Positions 1 to 13,005 of a DNA stretch of 64,000 bases are shown here, piece after piece. Location: assembly GCA_965153355.1 (NCBI GenBank), contig OZ231126.1:99944001-100008000 (forward strand). The letters are read 5' to 3'. A program made the translations under genes and the position numbers. The DNA comes from Flaccisagitta enflata. Its lineage: Eukaryota; Chaetognatha; Sagittoidea; Aphragmophora. The first letter of the stretch is position 1. The number at the start of each line of letters is the position of its first letter. The notes beneath the pieces are model-generated. The model was given only the letters and a program-made list of their open reading frames with translations, did not search any database and was not told the origin of the DNA.

Positions 1-400
1 CCTGCGAAAGCGATTGTGATAAAAAGAAGAAAATGTTGCCTTTTGCCTCTATTTACCAGGTGCATTGTCTTATTCTTTGCCTCTCCATCTTTATCGATTT
101 TTTTTTTCGTTCGTCTTTCTCTCGCTATCTCTTTTTTGGCTAAGGCGATGTCTCCTATAAACTGGGCATGCTGAAATCAACGGCTTGGTAATTTAACTTA
201 ATAGTTGCATATATATTAGCTTGAAATTTTCCTAGGTACGACTACCTAGGTAAAAAGTCTATATTCACTTGAAAAGGAAGTTCATTTATTAAATATATAT
301 TTACAAGGTAAGTTTTTTTTTCATCTGGACTATAACTACTTCCATGTGGCTTAGTGACTGTTTTCTCAGTCGCAACAAGAATTAAGCCACTCCGTTGATA
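1..400. other. No gene seen; duplicated flank
   Basis: A+T-rich sequence shared with 4973-5368. No coding pattern was found. It ends at a TA dinucleotide (399-400) that forms the left flank of the next element. Confidence 0.5.
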
Positions 401-770
401 TTTGGAAAAAAGTCGAATTACGTAATTCGACTTTTTGAAATGTAGGGGAGAAATAAAGTTTTCCATTTTCGGTTTGAGACAATTTTAGAAAGTTGGGTAG
501 TTTTGGGGCTGGGGGTATACATTTTTTGATATTCACAACTAAGAAAGAGCTTATTTTTCTCTTTCAAATGGCGCCAACCAGAAATCTCTAGGATCAATAG
601 TTTTGGAGTTATGAATTTTTGAATCTTTTTATATTTTTTCACATTTTTGCAAAAATCGATATTTTCTATCGATTCCAATTTTTTGGTCTTATGTAACAGT
701 AGGGAAGAGTAAACGTGTTACGCAAATTGACCCTGACTTTTATGACGCTAGCATTGATATTTTTTTTTTG

Positions 771-852
<82 letters not shown>

Positions 853-963
853 TGAAAGACAGACAGACAGACAGAGACACACAAACACTCACACAGACAC
901 TCTCACACACATACACATACACATACACACACACATACACATACACACATACACACATACACA

Positions 964-1010
<47 letters not shown>

Positions 1011-1167
1011 AGACAAAAAAGACCGAAAGCAAAAAAAGGCACAGATTGAATAACAAAAACAGACAATCAACCAGACATCATGAGATGCACAACAAAAAAA
1101 CAAGCACTGAAAAAAAAGACTTCCATTTATGACTTTTTTCCGGTCGGCGATTAGCCGCCTTTATTGG
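401..1167 (+). mobile_element. TA-flanked element carrying a microsatellite, copy 1
   Basis: Starts TTTGGAAAAAAG and ends CGCCTTTATTGG. TA lies on both sides (399-400 and 1168-1169), and the same ends with TA flanks recur at 49188-49689. Order of parts: a 30-bp perfect palindrome around GTCGAATTACGTAATTCGAC; about 320 bp of conserved sequence; a GA run and a CA run; then a conserved right end containing GTCGGCGATTAGCCGCC. It has no coding capacity, so it is a non-autonomous element, probably Tc1/mariner-like by its TA target. The simple repeat sits inside the element in every fuller copy. Confidence 0.7.
774..1010. repeat. (GA)n, (AAAG)n, (CA)n microsatellite
   Basis: GA run at about 774-823, then AAAG and GACA steps, then CA interspersed with TACA to about 1010. 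Open frames through it translate only to RE, CV or HT runs and are artefacts. Confidence 0.95.
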
Positions 1168-1169
1168 TA

Positions 1170-1734
1170 TTAACTCTTCCTGTTCTAGGTTCTTAATTTT
1201 AGGCAAAACGTTTCAACTGGAGTGAGGTCAGAACTTAGTGAGACACTCATTTGTTTACTGATGAAAAAAATCCTAAAGGATAAACTAAATCTACTCGTCC
1301 GCGACTGTCCTGCCGTGTATCCGCCCTTGTTGTCAATCAATTGTCCGCCTTTCTAATCTTTGTCTGTTTGTCTATTTTGCTGTCTTTTGGTCCGTCGGTT
1401 TGCCCAATGGCCGCATGGGTACCACCCTATGATCCACTATTTTTGTTTTTTTATCCTACACAATCCCGCACCAATGAGTTCCATTCCTTTTCAAGCGTAT
1501 ATAACCGTGTATTTGAAACAAGAATGAGCAATTTTGCGAAACGCCTGTTTTTCATGCAGTCTTTTTTCTCGGCGACTTTCTGTAATTGTTGAGTTTTTCA
1601 CGTCGACCGATTGCGTTACCATTCAATCAATCAACGGATTGTGTCACCGAAGATGAGAGCGCGCGACAATTTACTAATGAGAATAGCTCTCGCAGAGACA
1701 AGCACTCAAACAGGGAATTGCAGGGACAGAATTG
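1170..1734. other. No gene supported; duplicated spacer
   Basis: About 560 bp between the microsatellite element and the second GA/CA tract. The first ~50 bp differ completely from the same place in copy 2; the rest is shared. An 83-codon open frame (1341-1592) lies here. It is identical in copy 2, begins in pyrimidine-rich sequence and resembles nothing I know. I do not call it a gene. Confidence 0.4.
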
Positions 1735-2131
<397 letters not shown>

Positions 2132-3247
2132 TTGTTCGCTTATAGTGGAGTTGTTCTAGGGGAGATATTGGGTGATCACTGCAAATCCGGACCAAAGTGT
2201 GAATTTTTTTTACAAGGCCCTTTTTAGGTAAATATAAATGATTCAGACGGGGTGCTGTAAATTCAGGCCCTTGTCAGGGTCCCTAGGGGCCCCTAAATTG
2301 GCCCGTACAGAAAATATTTTTTCGAAAAGTGTCTTCAAATGGGGGGTCTAATCGATTGGAAATGACCTAATTTTCCTAGATCCAACATCCTGTAGAATAG
2401 AATTTTTTTCAAAAAACTTAAAAAATTTTAGGGTTGACGCTCCAAAAAATTGACAAGAAATTTTTTCGAGAAAAGTTCTTCAGAAGGGGGGTCAAATCGA
2501 TTGGAAATGACCTAATTTGCCTAGATCCGACATCCTGTAGAATAAAAAAATTTAAAAAAAAACTTTAAAAATTTCAGGGTCGACGCCTCAAAAAATTGAC
2601 CTAGAAATTTTTTCGAAAAAAGTTCTTCAGAAGTGCGGTCAAATCGATTGGAAATGATCTAATTTGCCTAGATACAGAATCCTTTTTTCACAAAATTATT
2701 GTTTCAGCACTGTGTCAAATCATAAACAAGGCCAGATACATGGATACCCAAGTTGGACATATGGACTGATGAAGGTAGATTGCAATCTGCACTATCTGTA
2801 GTTGAGAGCTTTTTGATTGGCTAACTGTAAGAACTTGTACATCAAAATGATAACATCAGAATTAAAAAAAAAAATTGCCATAAAGATTGATGTATAGATA
2901 AAAGCATGAATTACAGAAAATGCACAGCAAGCATAAACAAAAAGTAAGATTTCATTAATATGAGTTGGACAACATTACTTATATAAACTAAGCCTGCTTC
3001 TCTGAGTTTTAAGAAATAGGCCATTTCAAAGAAAATCCTCAACAAACACACATGTCTTCCTCAGAATGTAACAGGTTTTTTGCCATGTCTTAATCATAGT
3101 TTTTTATCTTCATTCTAGCTGCGAGGTGGACATAATGTTAAAAAAAAAGCATGCACTAAAGAATTGCAATTGATGATTAAAATCAATTCTTAATAATACG
3201 GAAAGAAAAACCATGGGAACTCTAAATAGCAAAACTAGAATTTAACT

Positions 3248-4330
3248 TTATTGATTTACTTCCATATTCCCTTGAACACATTTGCACATGCATAATTCAG
3301 TGCATGGAAGATCAGCAGATTTGCAGCTGCACCTTTTTTTAGTCACTGACTTGCGACTCTACAAATTTGTGCTGCAATCTGTTTTGCAGCCACATTTAAC
3401 AAGATCGCGACAACTTAGTGCAACTTCAGCAATAGTCATCCAAACTGGTTGCCATTGATTCACCTTCTTTTGCCACCCAAACAAGGAGGCTGCAGGTAAT
3501 GAAGCTTGAGTTTCAAAAGATGTTGCCCAAATACCTGTTTGATACACACTTCGGATGGATCAGTGCTGGATCAGTGCATTTTTTGTTGGTGGGAGACTCT
3601 CCATGCTTTGGTTTTTTTGGCAGAAAATCTCTCTTCGTGCATCATTCACCTTCTTCAAAGACGATGACTTTATGTACATGTATATGACAAATCTTTCAAG
3701 TGTTTCCACCTCTTTTGAGTCATCATCAATAGGCTTGAATGGCTCAACTGACCGATTAGCAAATGTTTCTGTCACTTCTTCAAATGCTTTCCAAGTATTC
3801 CAGGCAGTTTTTTTGCCCTTGTTGTGGAAGGCCAATGTAAAGGGGTAAGGGTGGCTCTCTTTTTAAAGTATGGACAGTTTTGCTGTCAGGTTTAATTGCA
3901 GCTTTTTTTATATGGAAATGGCACAATTGGGAAATGGTGAGAAGCGCTTGAGATTCAATTTGATTTTGTTCTTTCATGCCAGCTCTATAGAGAATAAAAG
4001 AAATTAGTGTTTTAATGTGTTTGGAACAGATCTGCTTTCACTGTCCTTACCAAAATGGCCAGAAAAAAGAGAGCTCTGATGATCAAACATATCTCTCATA
4101 ACAATGTTGGCCGCCTCAGCAAGCACTTGAGCTTCTCTAGAAAAGTTTCTTTTATTAAGCTCTTCTTCAAGGACCATTCCTAATCCAGCATGAAACACTA
4201 GCACAACATGTCCATTAGAGAGTTTCTCCTCTAGCATATCAGAACCAAAATGTGTCAAGATATCATCTTTTAGTCTGGTTACATGGACATCTTGCTTATT
4301 CATATCTCTGTTTGTCAGACCATCCATCAA
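3248..4330 (-). pseudogene. Internally deleted CXC-tailed protein gene, copy 1
   Basis: Minus-strand relic in three parts. Part 1 (4330-4052) encodes VHVTRLKDDILTHF and downstream residues. A GTAAGG donor follows exon end 4051, and an AG acceptor at 3983 gives a 68-bp intron that restores the frame into part 2 (AGMKEQNQ to REPPLPLYIGL). Part 2 then jumps, out of frame near 3838, to part 3 (FHNKGKKTAWNTWKAF to the cysteine-rich tail). From memory this order matches a multicopy metazoan family with a tesmin/TSO1-like CXC tail, with the long middle region missing here. Further damage: an in-frame TGA at 3560-3562 and a 30-bp insertion at 3339-3368 that stops translation before the CXC cluster. 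Family name and function are unknown to me. Confidence 0.7.
3339..3368 (+). mobile_element. 30-bp insertion matching a MITE tip
   Basis: Present in copy 1 and absent from copy 2. It reads AGTCACTGACTTGCGACTCT then ACAAATTT, close to the left tip AGTCGCGTGCACGCGACTCT plus ACA of the MITEs at 10712 and 54522. It places an in-frame TAG in the CXC region of the gene relic. It may be a footprint or a very short insertion of that tip. Confidence 0.55.
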
Positions 4331-4789
4331 ACTTTTTGTTCTTTACAAGTGGTTGTTGCATCACAGCTCCTGCCCAATGCATGATTAGCCTTTTTTATTG
4401 CTCCAGCCCACCAAAACGCAACTTGGGTAGCCATGTAATTGGCCTTGTTTATGGTTTGGTGCATTAGCACTAAAAAAATGTGTTTTTTTTAATTTTTTTT
4501 TTTTAAAAATGCAAGGCTACTGGATTTTACTTTACTGGAGGCAAATTAGGTCATTTCCAATCAATTTGACCGCACTTCTGAAGAACTTTCTTCAAAAAAA
4601 ATGCTTGGTCAATTTTTTGGAGCGTCAACCCTAAAATTTTCAAAGTTTTTTGAAAAAAATTTTATTCTACAGGATGTCGGATCTAGGCAAATTAGGTCAT
4701 TTCCAATCGATTTGACCCCCCCTCTGAAGAACTTTTTTCGAAAAAATTTCTTGGTCAATTTTTTGAAGCGTCAACCCTAAAATTTTCTA

Positions 4790-5368
4790 GGATTTCGTTC
4801 ATTTGATTTTCTTGTCCATACAAAGATGCTGTTGTTAAAGAATAACAATACATATATCTCACATCTCATGTTAGTGATGGCGTCAGATCACGGCACCGGC
4901 AAATCATATTCGAGGCGAGCTATATAATGCGGTTATCCAGGCCATCTGGTGCTCAACGTCCATTCTTAAACACCTGCGAAAGCGATTGTGATAAAAAGAA
5001 GAAAATGTTGCCTTTTGCCTCTATTTACCAGGTGCATTGTCTTATTCTTTGCCTCTCCATCTTTATCGATTTTTTTTTTCGTTCGTCTTTCTCTCGCTAT
5101 CTCTTTTTTGGCTAAGGCGATGTCTCCTATAAACTGGGCATGCTGAAATCAACGGCTTGGTAATTTAACTTAATAGTTGCATATATATTAGCTTGAAATT
5201 TTCCTAGGTACGACTACCTAGGTAAAAAGTCTATATTCACTTGAAAAGGAAGTTCATTTATTAAATATATATTTACAAGGTAAGTTTTTTTTTCATCTGG
5301 ACTATAACTACTTCCATGTGGCTTAGTGACTGTTTTCTCAGTCGCAACAAAATTAATATCCGTTGATA
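4790..5368. other. No gene seen; duplication junction and flank
   Basis: 4790-4972 is unique in the window; 4973-5368 repeats the start of the window. Nothing coding or structural was recognised. TA at 5367-5368 flanks the next element. Confidence 0.5.
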
Positions 5369-6170
<802 letters not shown>

Positions 6171-6172
6171 TA

Positions 6173-7200
<1,028 letters not shown>

Positions 7201-7210
7201 TTGTTCGCTT

Positions 7211-10109
7211 ATAGTGGAGTTGTTCTAGGGGAGATATTGGGTGATCACTGCAAATCCGGACCAAAGTGTGAATTTTTTTTTACAAGGCCCTTTTTAGGTA
7301 AATAAATGATTCAGACGGGGTGCTGTAAAATTCGGGCCCTTTCGGGGTCCCTAGGGGCCCCTAAATTGGCCCGTACAGAAAATATTTTTTCGAAAAGTGT
7401 CTTCAAATGGGGGGTCTAATCGATTGGAAATGACCTAATTTTCCTAGATCCAACATCCTGTAGAATAGAATTTTTTTCAAAAAACTTAAAAAATTTTAGG
7501 GTTGACGCTCCAAAAAATTGACAAGAAATTTTTTCGAGAAAAGTTCTTCAGAAGGGGGGTCAAATCGATTGGAAATGACCTAATTTGCCTAGATCCGACA
7601 TCCTGTAGAATAAAAAAATTTTAAAAAAAACTTTAAAAATTTCAGGGTCGACGCCTCAAAAAATTGACCTAGAAATTTTTTCGAAAAAAGTTCTTCAGAA
7701 GTGCGGTCAAATCGATTGGAAATGATCTAATTCGCCTAGATACAGAATCCTTTTTTCACAAAATTATTGTTTCAGCACTGTGTCAAATCATAAACAAGGC
7801 CAGATACATGGATACCCAAGTTGGACATATGGACTGATGAAGGTAGATTGCAATCTGCACTATCTGTAGTTGAGAGCTTTTTTATTGGCGAACTGTAAGA
7901 ACTTGTACATCAAAATGATAACATCAGAATTAAAAAAAAAAAAATTGCCATAAAGATTGATGTATAGATAAAAGCATGAATTACAGAAAATGCACGGCAA
8001 GCATAAACAAAAAGTAAGATTTCATTAATATGAGTTGGACAACATTACTTATATAAACTAAGCCTGCTTCTCTGAGTTTTAAGAAAAAGGCCATTTCAAA
8101 GAAAATCCTCAACAAACACACATGTCTTCCTCAGAAAGTAACAGGTTTTTTGTCATGTCTTAATCATAGTTTTTTATCTTCATTCCAGCTGCGAGGTGTA
8201 CATAATGTAAAAAAAAAGCATGCACTAAAGAATTGCAATTGATGATTAAAATCAATTCTTAATAATACGGAAAGAAAAACCATGGGAACTCTAGATAGCA
8301 AAACTAGAATTTAACTTTATTGATTTACTTCCATATTCCCTTGAACACATTTGCACTTGCATAATTCAGTGCATGGAAGATCAGCAGATTTGCAGCTGCA
8401 CCTTTTTGTGCTGCAATCTGTTTTGCAGCCACATTTAACAAGATCGCGACAACTTAGTGCAACTTCAGCAATAGTCATCCAAACTGGTTGCCATTGATTC
8501 ACCTTCTTTTGCCACCCAAACAAGGAGGCTGCAGGTAATGAAGCTTGAGTTTCAAAAGATGTTGCCCAAATACCTGTTTGATACACACTTCGGATGGATC
8601 AGTGCTGGATCAGTGCATTTTTTGTTGGTGGGAGACTCTCCATGCTTTGGTTTTTTTGGCAGAAAATCTCTCTTCGTGCATCATTCACCTTCTTCAAAGA
8701 CGATGACTTTATGTACATGTATATGACAAATCTTTCAAGTGTTTCCACCTCTTTTTTGAGTCATCATCAATAGGCTTGAATGGCTCAACTGACAGATTAG
8801 CAAATGTTTCTGTCACTTCTTCAAATGCTTTCCAAGTATTCCAGGCAGTTTTTTTGCCCTTGTTGTGGAAGGCCAATGTAAAGGGGTAAGGGTGGCTCTC
8901 TTTTTAAAGTATGGACAGTTTTGCTGTCAGGTTTAATTGCAGCTTTTTTTATATGGAACTGGCACAATTGGGAAATGGTGAGAAGCGCTTGAGATTCAAT
9001 TTGATTTTGTTCTTTCATGCCAGCTCCATAGAGAATCAGCTCTATAGAGAATAAAAGAAATTAGTGTTTTAATGTGTTTGGAACAGATCTGCTTTCACTG
9101 TCCTTACCAAAATGGCCAGAAAAAAGAGAGCTCTGATGATCAAACATATCTCTCATAACAATGTTGGCCGCCTCAGCAAGCACTTGAGCTTCTCTAGAAA
9201 AGTTTCTTTTATTAAGCTCTTCTTCAAGGACCATTCCTAATCCAGCATGAAACACTAGCACAACATGTCCATTAGAGAGTTTCTCCTCTAGCATATCAGA
9301 ACCAAAATGTGTCAAGATATCATCTTTTAGTCTGGTTACATGGACATCTTGCTTATTCATATCTCTGTTTGTCAGACCATCCATCAAACTTTTTGTTCTT
9401 TACAAGTGGTTGTTGCATCACAGCTCCTGCCCAATGCATGATTAGCCTTTTTTATTGCTCCAGCCCACCAAAACGCAACTTGGGTAGCCATGTAATTGGC
9501 CTTGTTTATGGTTTGGTGCATTAGCACTAAAAAAATGTGTTTTTTTTTAATTTTTTTTTTAAAATGCAAGGCTACTGGATTTTACTTTATGGAGGCAAAT
9601 TAGGTCATTTCCAATCAATTTGACCGCACTTCTGAAGAACTTTCTTCAAAAAAAATGCTTGGTCAATTTTTTGGAGCGTCAACCCTAAAATTTTCTAAGT
9701 TTTTTGAAAAAAATTTTATTCTACAGGATGTCGGATCTAGGCAAATTAGGTCATTTCCAATCGATTTGACCCCCCCTCTGAAGAACTTTTTTCGAAAAAA
9801 TTTCTTGGTCAATTTTTTGAAGCGTCAACCCTAAAATTTTCTAAGTTTTTTGAAAAAAATTTTATTCTACAGGATGTTGGATCTAGGCAAATTAGGTCAT
9901 TTCCAATCGATTAGACCCCCCTTTTGAAGACACTTATGGAAAAAATATTTTCTGTACGGGCCAATTTAGGGGCCCCTAGGGACCCCGAAAGGGCCCGAAT
10001 TTTACGGCACCCCGTCTGAATCATTTATTTACCTAAAAAGGGCCTTGTAAAAAAAAATTCACACTTTGGTCTGGATTTGCAGTGACCAACTGCTCTCCAA
10101 CTCCACTAT
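7211..10109. mobile_element. Long-TIR DNA element, copy 2 (both ends)
   Basis: The left inverted repeat (7211 to about 7745) and right inverted repeat (about 9590 to 10109) pair over roughly 530 bp. Outermost shared words are ATAGTGGAGTTG and CAACTCCACTAT. Each arm carries ~145-bp subrepeats with TCGATTGGAAATGA and CATCCTGTAGAATA. The inner block runs G+C-rich near GGGGCCCCTA. I find no clear target duplication. The interior holds only the decayed CXC-family gene. Confidence 0.75.
8317..9387 (-). pseudogene. Internally deleted CXC-tailed protein gene, copy 2
   Basis: Same three-part relic as in copy 1. Part 1 is 9387 to the exon end at 9108, where GTAAGG follows. Part 2 is about 9018-8880 (ends REPPLPLYIGL). 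Part 3 includes an 89-residue frame (8586-8317) with the intact tail, seen as VKCGCKTDCSTKRCSCK then SADLPCTELCKCKC. The cysteine spacing is that of a CXC domain, which binds zinc and often DNA in tesmin/TSO1 proteins. Damage: the shared in-frame TGA (8599-8601), the shared out-of-frame middle deletion, two extra T near 8752, and an 18-bp tandem gain next to the acceptor. The shared lesions predate the duplication. Confidence 0.7.
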
Positions 10110-10317
10110 TACACATACATACATGCACACTAACATGAACACTAACAAGCTCAAACACACAAACACAGACTTCTTTTTACAGCCCGATAAAAGCAATGGA
10201 ATGATTACGGCAATTTCATTGATCTGGAACAAAAAAAAGACATCATTTAATGCAGTTCGTTTGGTTAAAGACAATGGTATATTATTCTGCTGCCGCAATC
10301 AGCTGCAAATTTCAATG
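10110..10317. other. No gene seen
   Basis: About 200 bp between the TIR element and the 8-bp target duplication of the next element. It includes a weak CA-rich stretch. Confidence 0.5.
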
Positions 10318-10335
10318 GGTATAACTAGAGATGCA

Positions 10336-10465
10336 GAAGCGGAAGCGGAAGCGGAAGTGGTAGTTTCAGCGTGGAAGCGGAAGCGGAAGTGCAATTTTGA
10401 AATAAAGTGGAAGCGGAAGTGAAAAAAAAAAAGCGCCTACGCTTACGCTTACGCTTTGGCTTCTG
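10336..10465. repeat. (GGAAGC)n subterminal array, left
   Basis: Hexamer runs adjoining the left hAT terminus, followed by a short stretch of the same motif in reverse (about 10430-10470), so a local hairpin is possible. Confidence 0.85.
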
Positions 10466-10711
10466 CTTCCACTTTAGATCCTGATATGATTTTGACAACA
10501 ATCATTTCAGTTTTAGCAGTAATTATTTTTGTATAATTTATTCATTTTCTATTGTTTCTTTCTTCTCTTTATTTTTCTATCTTTTTTTTATCTCTCTGTC
10601 TTTCTGTCTGTCTCTCTCTCTCTTTTTTTTCTCTTTGTTTAAATATCTGTTTGTTTGTCTATCTGTGTGTCTGTCTCTCTCTTTTTCTCTTTTTCTCTCT
10701 CTCTCTCTTTT

Positions 10712-10872
10712 TAGTCGCTTGCACGCGACTCTACACCACGCTTTGTCCTTTACTTTTTTTTATCAATTTTATTTTCTTTAGTCATTTGAGGTCATTTGAG
10801 AGTATTTAAGTCATTTAAGTCATTCTAAGTCATTCTAAGTCATTAAGTAAGTCGTGTACGCGACTTATAGGT
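10712..10872 (+). mobile_element. Hairpin-tipped MITE (TCGC type)
   Basis: Left tip TAGTCGCTTGCACGCGACTC, then the ACCACGCTTTGTCC block, an internal run of AAGTCATTCT-like repeats, and the right end GTACGCGACTTATAGGTGTT. Same plan as 52712-52937 and 54522-54884. No coding capacity. Confidence 0.65.
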
Positions 10873-10889
10873 GTTGGTCTTATTTTTTT

Positions 10890-10948
10890 CTCTCTCTGTC
10901 CCTCTCTCTCTGTCCCTCTCTCTCCGTATCTCTCTTTTTTTCTCTTTT

Positions 10949-11023
<75 letters not shown>
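10890..11023. repeat. (CT)n microsatellite
   Basis: Pyrimidine run, pure CT over its last ~60 bp, inside the hAT-like element. Confidence 0.95.
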
Positions 11024-11028
<5 letters not shown>

Positions 11029-11210
11029 TTCACTTACTCTGTAACCCCTTCTCTTTCTTATGAATACGCCAATGAACACCTGTTTATGTCACATGATTCT
11101 TTTGGCCTAGGATTGATTCAGAGTGAACAATGAACTTCTTGAAAAAATTTAGGAACAGTTGGTTGGTTATTTGAAAAGGAGCAAGACTCATACACCTCAA
11201 AACCTGATTT

Positions 11211-12105
11211 CATACACTCATAAAAAAAAAATTTTGGGTCTAATATTATATTCTAAAATTATATCAATCACGGACGAAATTATAGTTCCACTTTTTTTCT
11301 GCAGTTTTTTCTTGAATTATATCAAAATTAGGCAAAATTATATCGATATTATACAGAACTATATCAAAATTATACAAAAATTAGATCGGAATTAGACAGC
11401 TAGAATATAAGAATTATAAAAGAAAATATAATTATTATACTCATTTGCATATTGCGGTATTGATGCTTTTTGTTTCTCCCTCCTCTTTCTATTTCCCCAC
11501 CTTCTCCTCTTCCCCTTCCTCCACCTTCCTCACCCCCCCACCTTCTCCTCTTCCTCTTCCTTCTCCTTTTTCACTTTTCTTCCTCTTCCACCTCTTCCTC
11601 TTCCTTGCATGAACACATGTAGATATTTAATTTTTCTTTTATATCCTTGTCATTACTGTAAAACAAAAACTTGTTCAACTAGAAAGTTATAGACAGTAAA
11701 ATAATAAAAGTAATCTATATTTCACAAATAAACCAGTTTTTGATGTATATAATAACAATGTAAACACTGTCAAAAATTAGCAAAATATGTATTTTTTTAA
11801 TGATAAGGTAGCCAAAAAAACACAAAAACTAACTGACTGCAATATGCAAATGAGATTGATTTGAAAATCATTTGAAATTTGAGCCTTAAGTACAGCGAGT
11901 ATGATTAATATATAACCAATATGATTAATATACAATCAATATAATTAATATATTTCCACAGCCTGGCCGGAATTTTTCTGACTACGATATAATTTCTGTA
12001 TATTTTTGTATAATTTTGTGCCGGTTTTTGAGGAATATAATTTCGTCCGTGATTGATATAATTTTGAAATATAATATTATACCCCAAAATTTTTTTATGA
12101 GTGTA
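11211..12105. mobile_element. Foldback element with TACACTCATAAA ends
   Basis: About 90 bp at 11211-11300 recur inverted at about 12020-12105, sharing ATTATATCAATCACGGACGA. The ends read TACACTCATAAAAA on both sides. A second inverted pair (CATTTGCATATTGC at about 11443 and 11838) lies in the loop. The end resembles that of the element at 15809-17206, which begins CACTCAAAAAA. No target duplication was identified. Confidence 0.6.
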
Positions 12106-12286
12106 CTTTTTCAAAAAACAAAAGCAAATAGATGATCTAGTGATATTATAAATGAATATATTAATTTAAAAGATTTAAAAGATTTAAAAGAGTGGTTGAG
12201 AGGTATGGAATAAAAGATTTCTTCATATATAAAGACAAAATAATTGTTTAAACTCATTGCAATAACTAATGACAGTAGAAAAATTA

Positions 12287-12620
12287 CCGTATTTTTTCTA
12301 TAAAGCGCTACGGGGGCTTTTGAAATTAAGATAAAACTTAACTTTTTAACCCTCTAATTAGCGCCCCTTTTATATTGTAGATGAACTGTTATTCAGAATA
12401 TCTTTTTCATGAAAGGCTACCAAAATGCTAAATTTGACTTAAAATGGAGATATTCCTTGCATATAACTGTTTGAAAGTCTTTGAAACTGGCTCGTTGTCT
12501 TGTTTTATATCATCATTTTACTTAATTTTTCTGTTTAAATCCTTTCTGAAAAGTATAACACTAAGAAAACAAAGAGGGGGGCGTTTTTTTGAGTGAGGGC
12601 ACTTTTTAGAAAAAATATGG
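12287..12620. mobile_element. MITE with CCGTATTTTTTC ends and TA target
   Basis: Left end CCGTATTTTTTCTATAAAGC, with an inverted imperfect match at the right end (CCATATTTTTTCTAAAAAGT on the other strand). TA flanks at 12285-12286 and 12621-12622. Length 334 bp, no coding capacity. Consistent with a Tc1/mariner-type MITE. Confidence 0.7.
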
Positions 12621-12751
12621 TATATCAATATCTGTGTTATTAATACATCTTTATTATTTTTTTTACTTCCTCATTTTATCTTCTTCTTTTTTTTTCATGA
12701 ATAAAATTTTTGTATAACTTGAATGAATATTGTAGAGAAATACTCAACAAT

Positions 12752-12952
12752 GTGGAAGCGGAAGCGGAAGCGGAAGCGGAAGCGGAAGCGGAAGCGAAAG
12801 CTATGCCTTCTAAAATGGTGGGAGCGGAAGCAGAAGTGGAAGCTATGCTTTTGGAAATGGTGGTAGCGGAAGCAGAAGCGGAAGCTGTCAATTTTTAGAT
12901 ATGCCAATTGGAAGCGGAAGCGGAAGCGGAAGGGGAAGCGGAAGCGGAAGCG
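12752..12952. repeat. (GGAAGC)n subterminal array, right
   Basis: GGAAGC-type hexamers with short interruptions, adjoining the right hAT terminus. Open frames through it (alternating A and E, or R and F) are not genes. Confidence 0.9.
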
Positions 12953-13005
12953 GTTCAAAAATCTACTGCTTCTGCATCTCTAGGTATAACATGTCTGATT
13001 ACATA

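Larger units (their letters stand above)
2142..4789. mobile_element. Long-TIR DNA element, copy 1 (right end cut)
   Basis: Left terminal inverted repeat runs from ATAGTGGAGTTG at 2142 to about 2690. It contains three degenerate ~145-bp repeats, each holding TCGATTGGAAATGA. The same sequence returns inverted from about 4545 but stops at 4789, cut by the duplication junction. Between the repeats lies about 1.8 kb with a decayed minus-strand gene. No transposase is visible, so it is a non-autonomous or gene-carrying element. Confidence 0.75.
10326..12982. mobile_element. hAT-like non-autonomous element with 8-bp TSD
   Basis: Perfect 15-bp terminal inverted repeats TAGAGATGCAGAAGC, flanked by the 8-bp direct repeat GGTATAAC at 10318-10325 and 12983-12990. 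TAG-type ends plus an 8-bp duplication are the hallmark of the hAT superfamily. Length is 2657 bp and no transposase frame is present. Just inside both ends lie arrays of the hexamer GGAAGC (about 10336-10420 and 12752-12952), possibly multiplied transposase-binding subterminal motifs. The interior has taken at least three later insertions. Confidence 0.85.

Noticed and set aside
1341-1592. 83-codon frame with a hydrophobic start, conserved in both duplicate copies
   Set aside because: Identity between copies reflects recent duplication, not selection; composition is pyrimidine-rich and no family is recognised.
10326-12982. hAT transposase gene inside the element
   Set aside because: Searched both strands by eye; only short frames from hexamer arrays and nested insertions are present.
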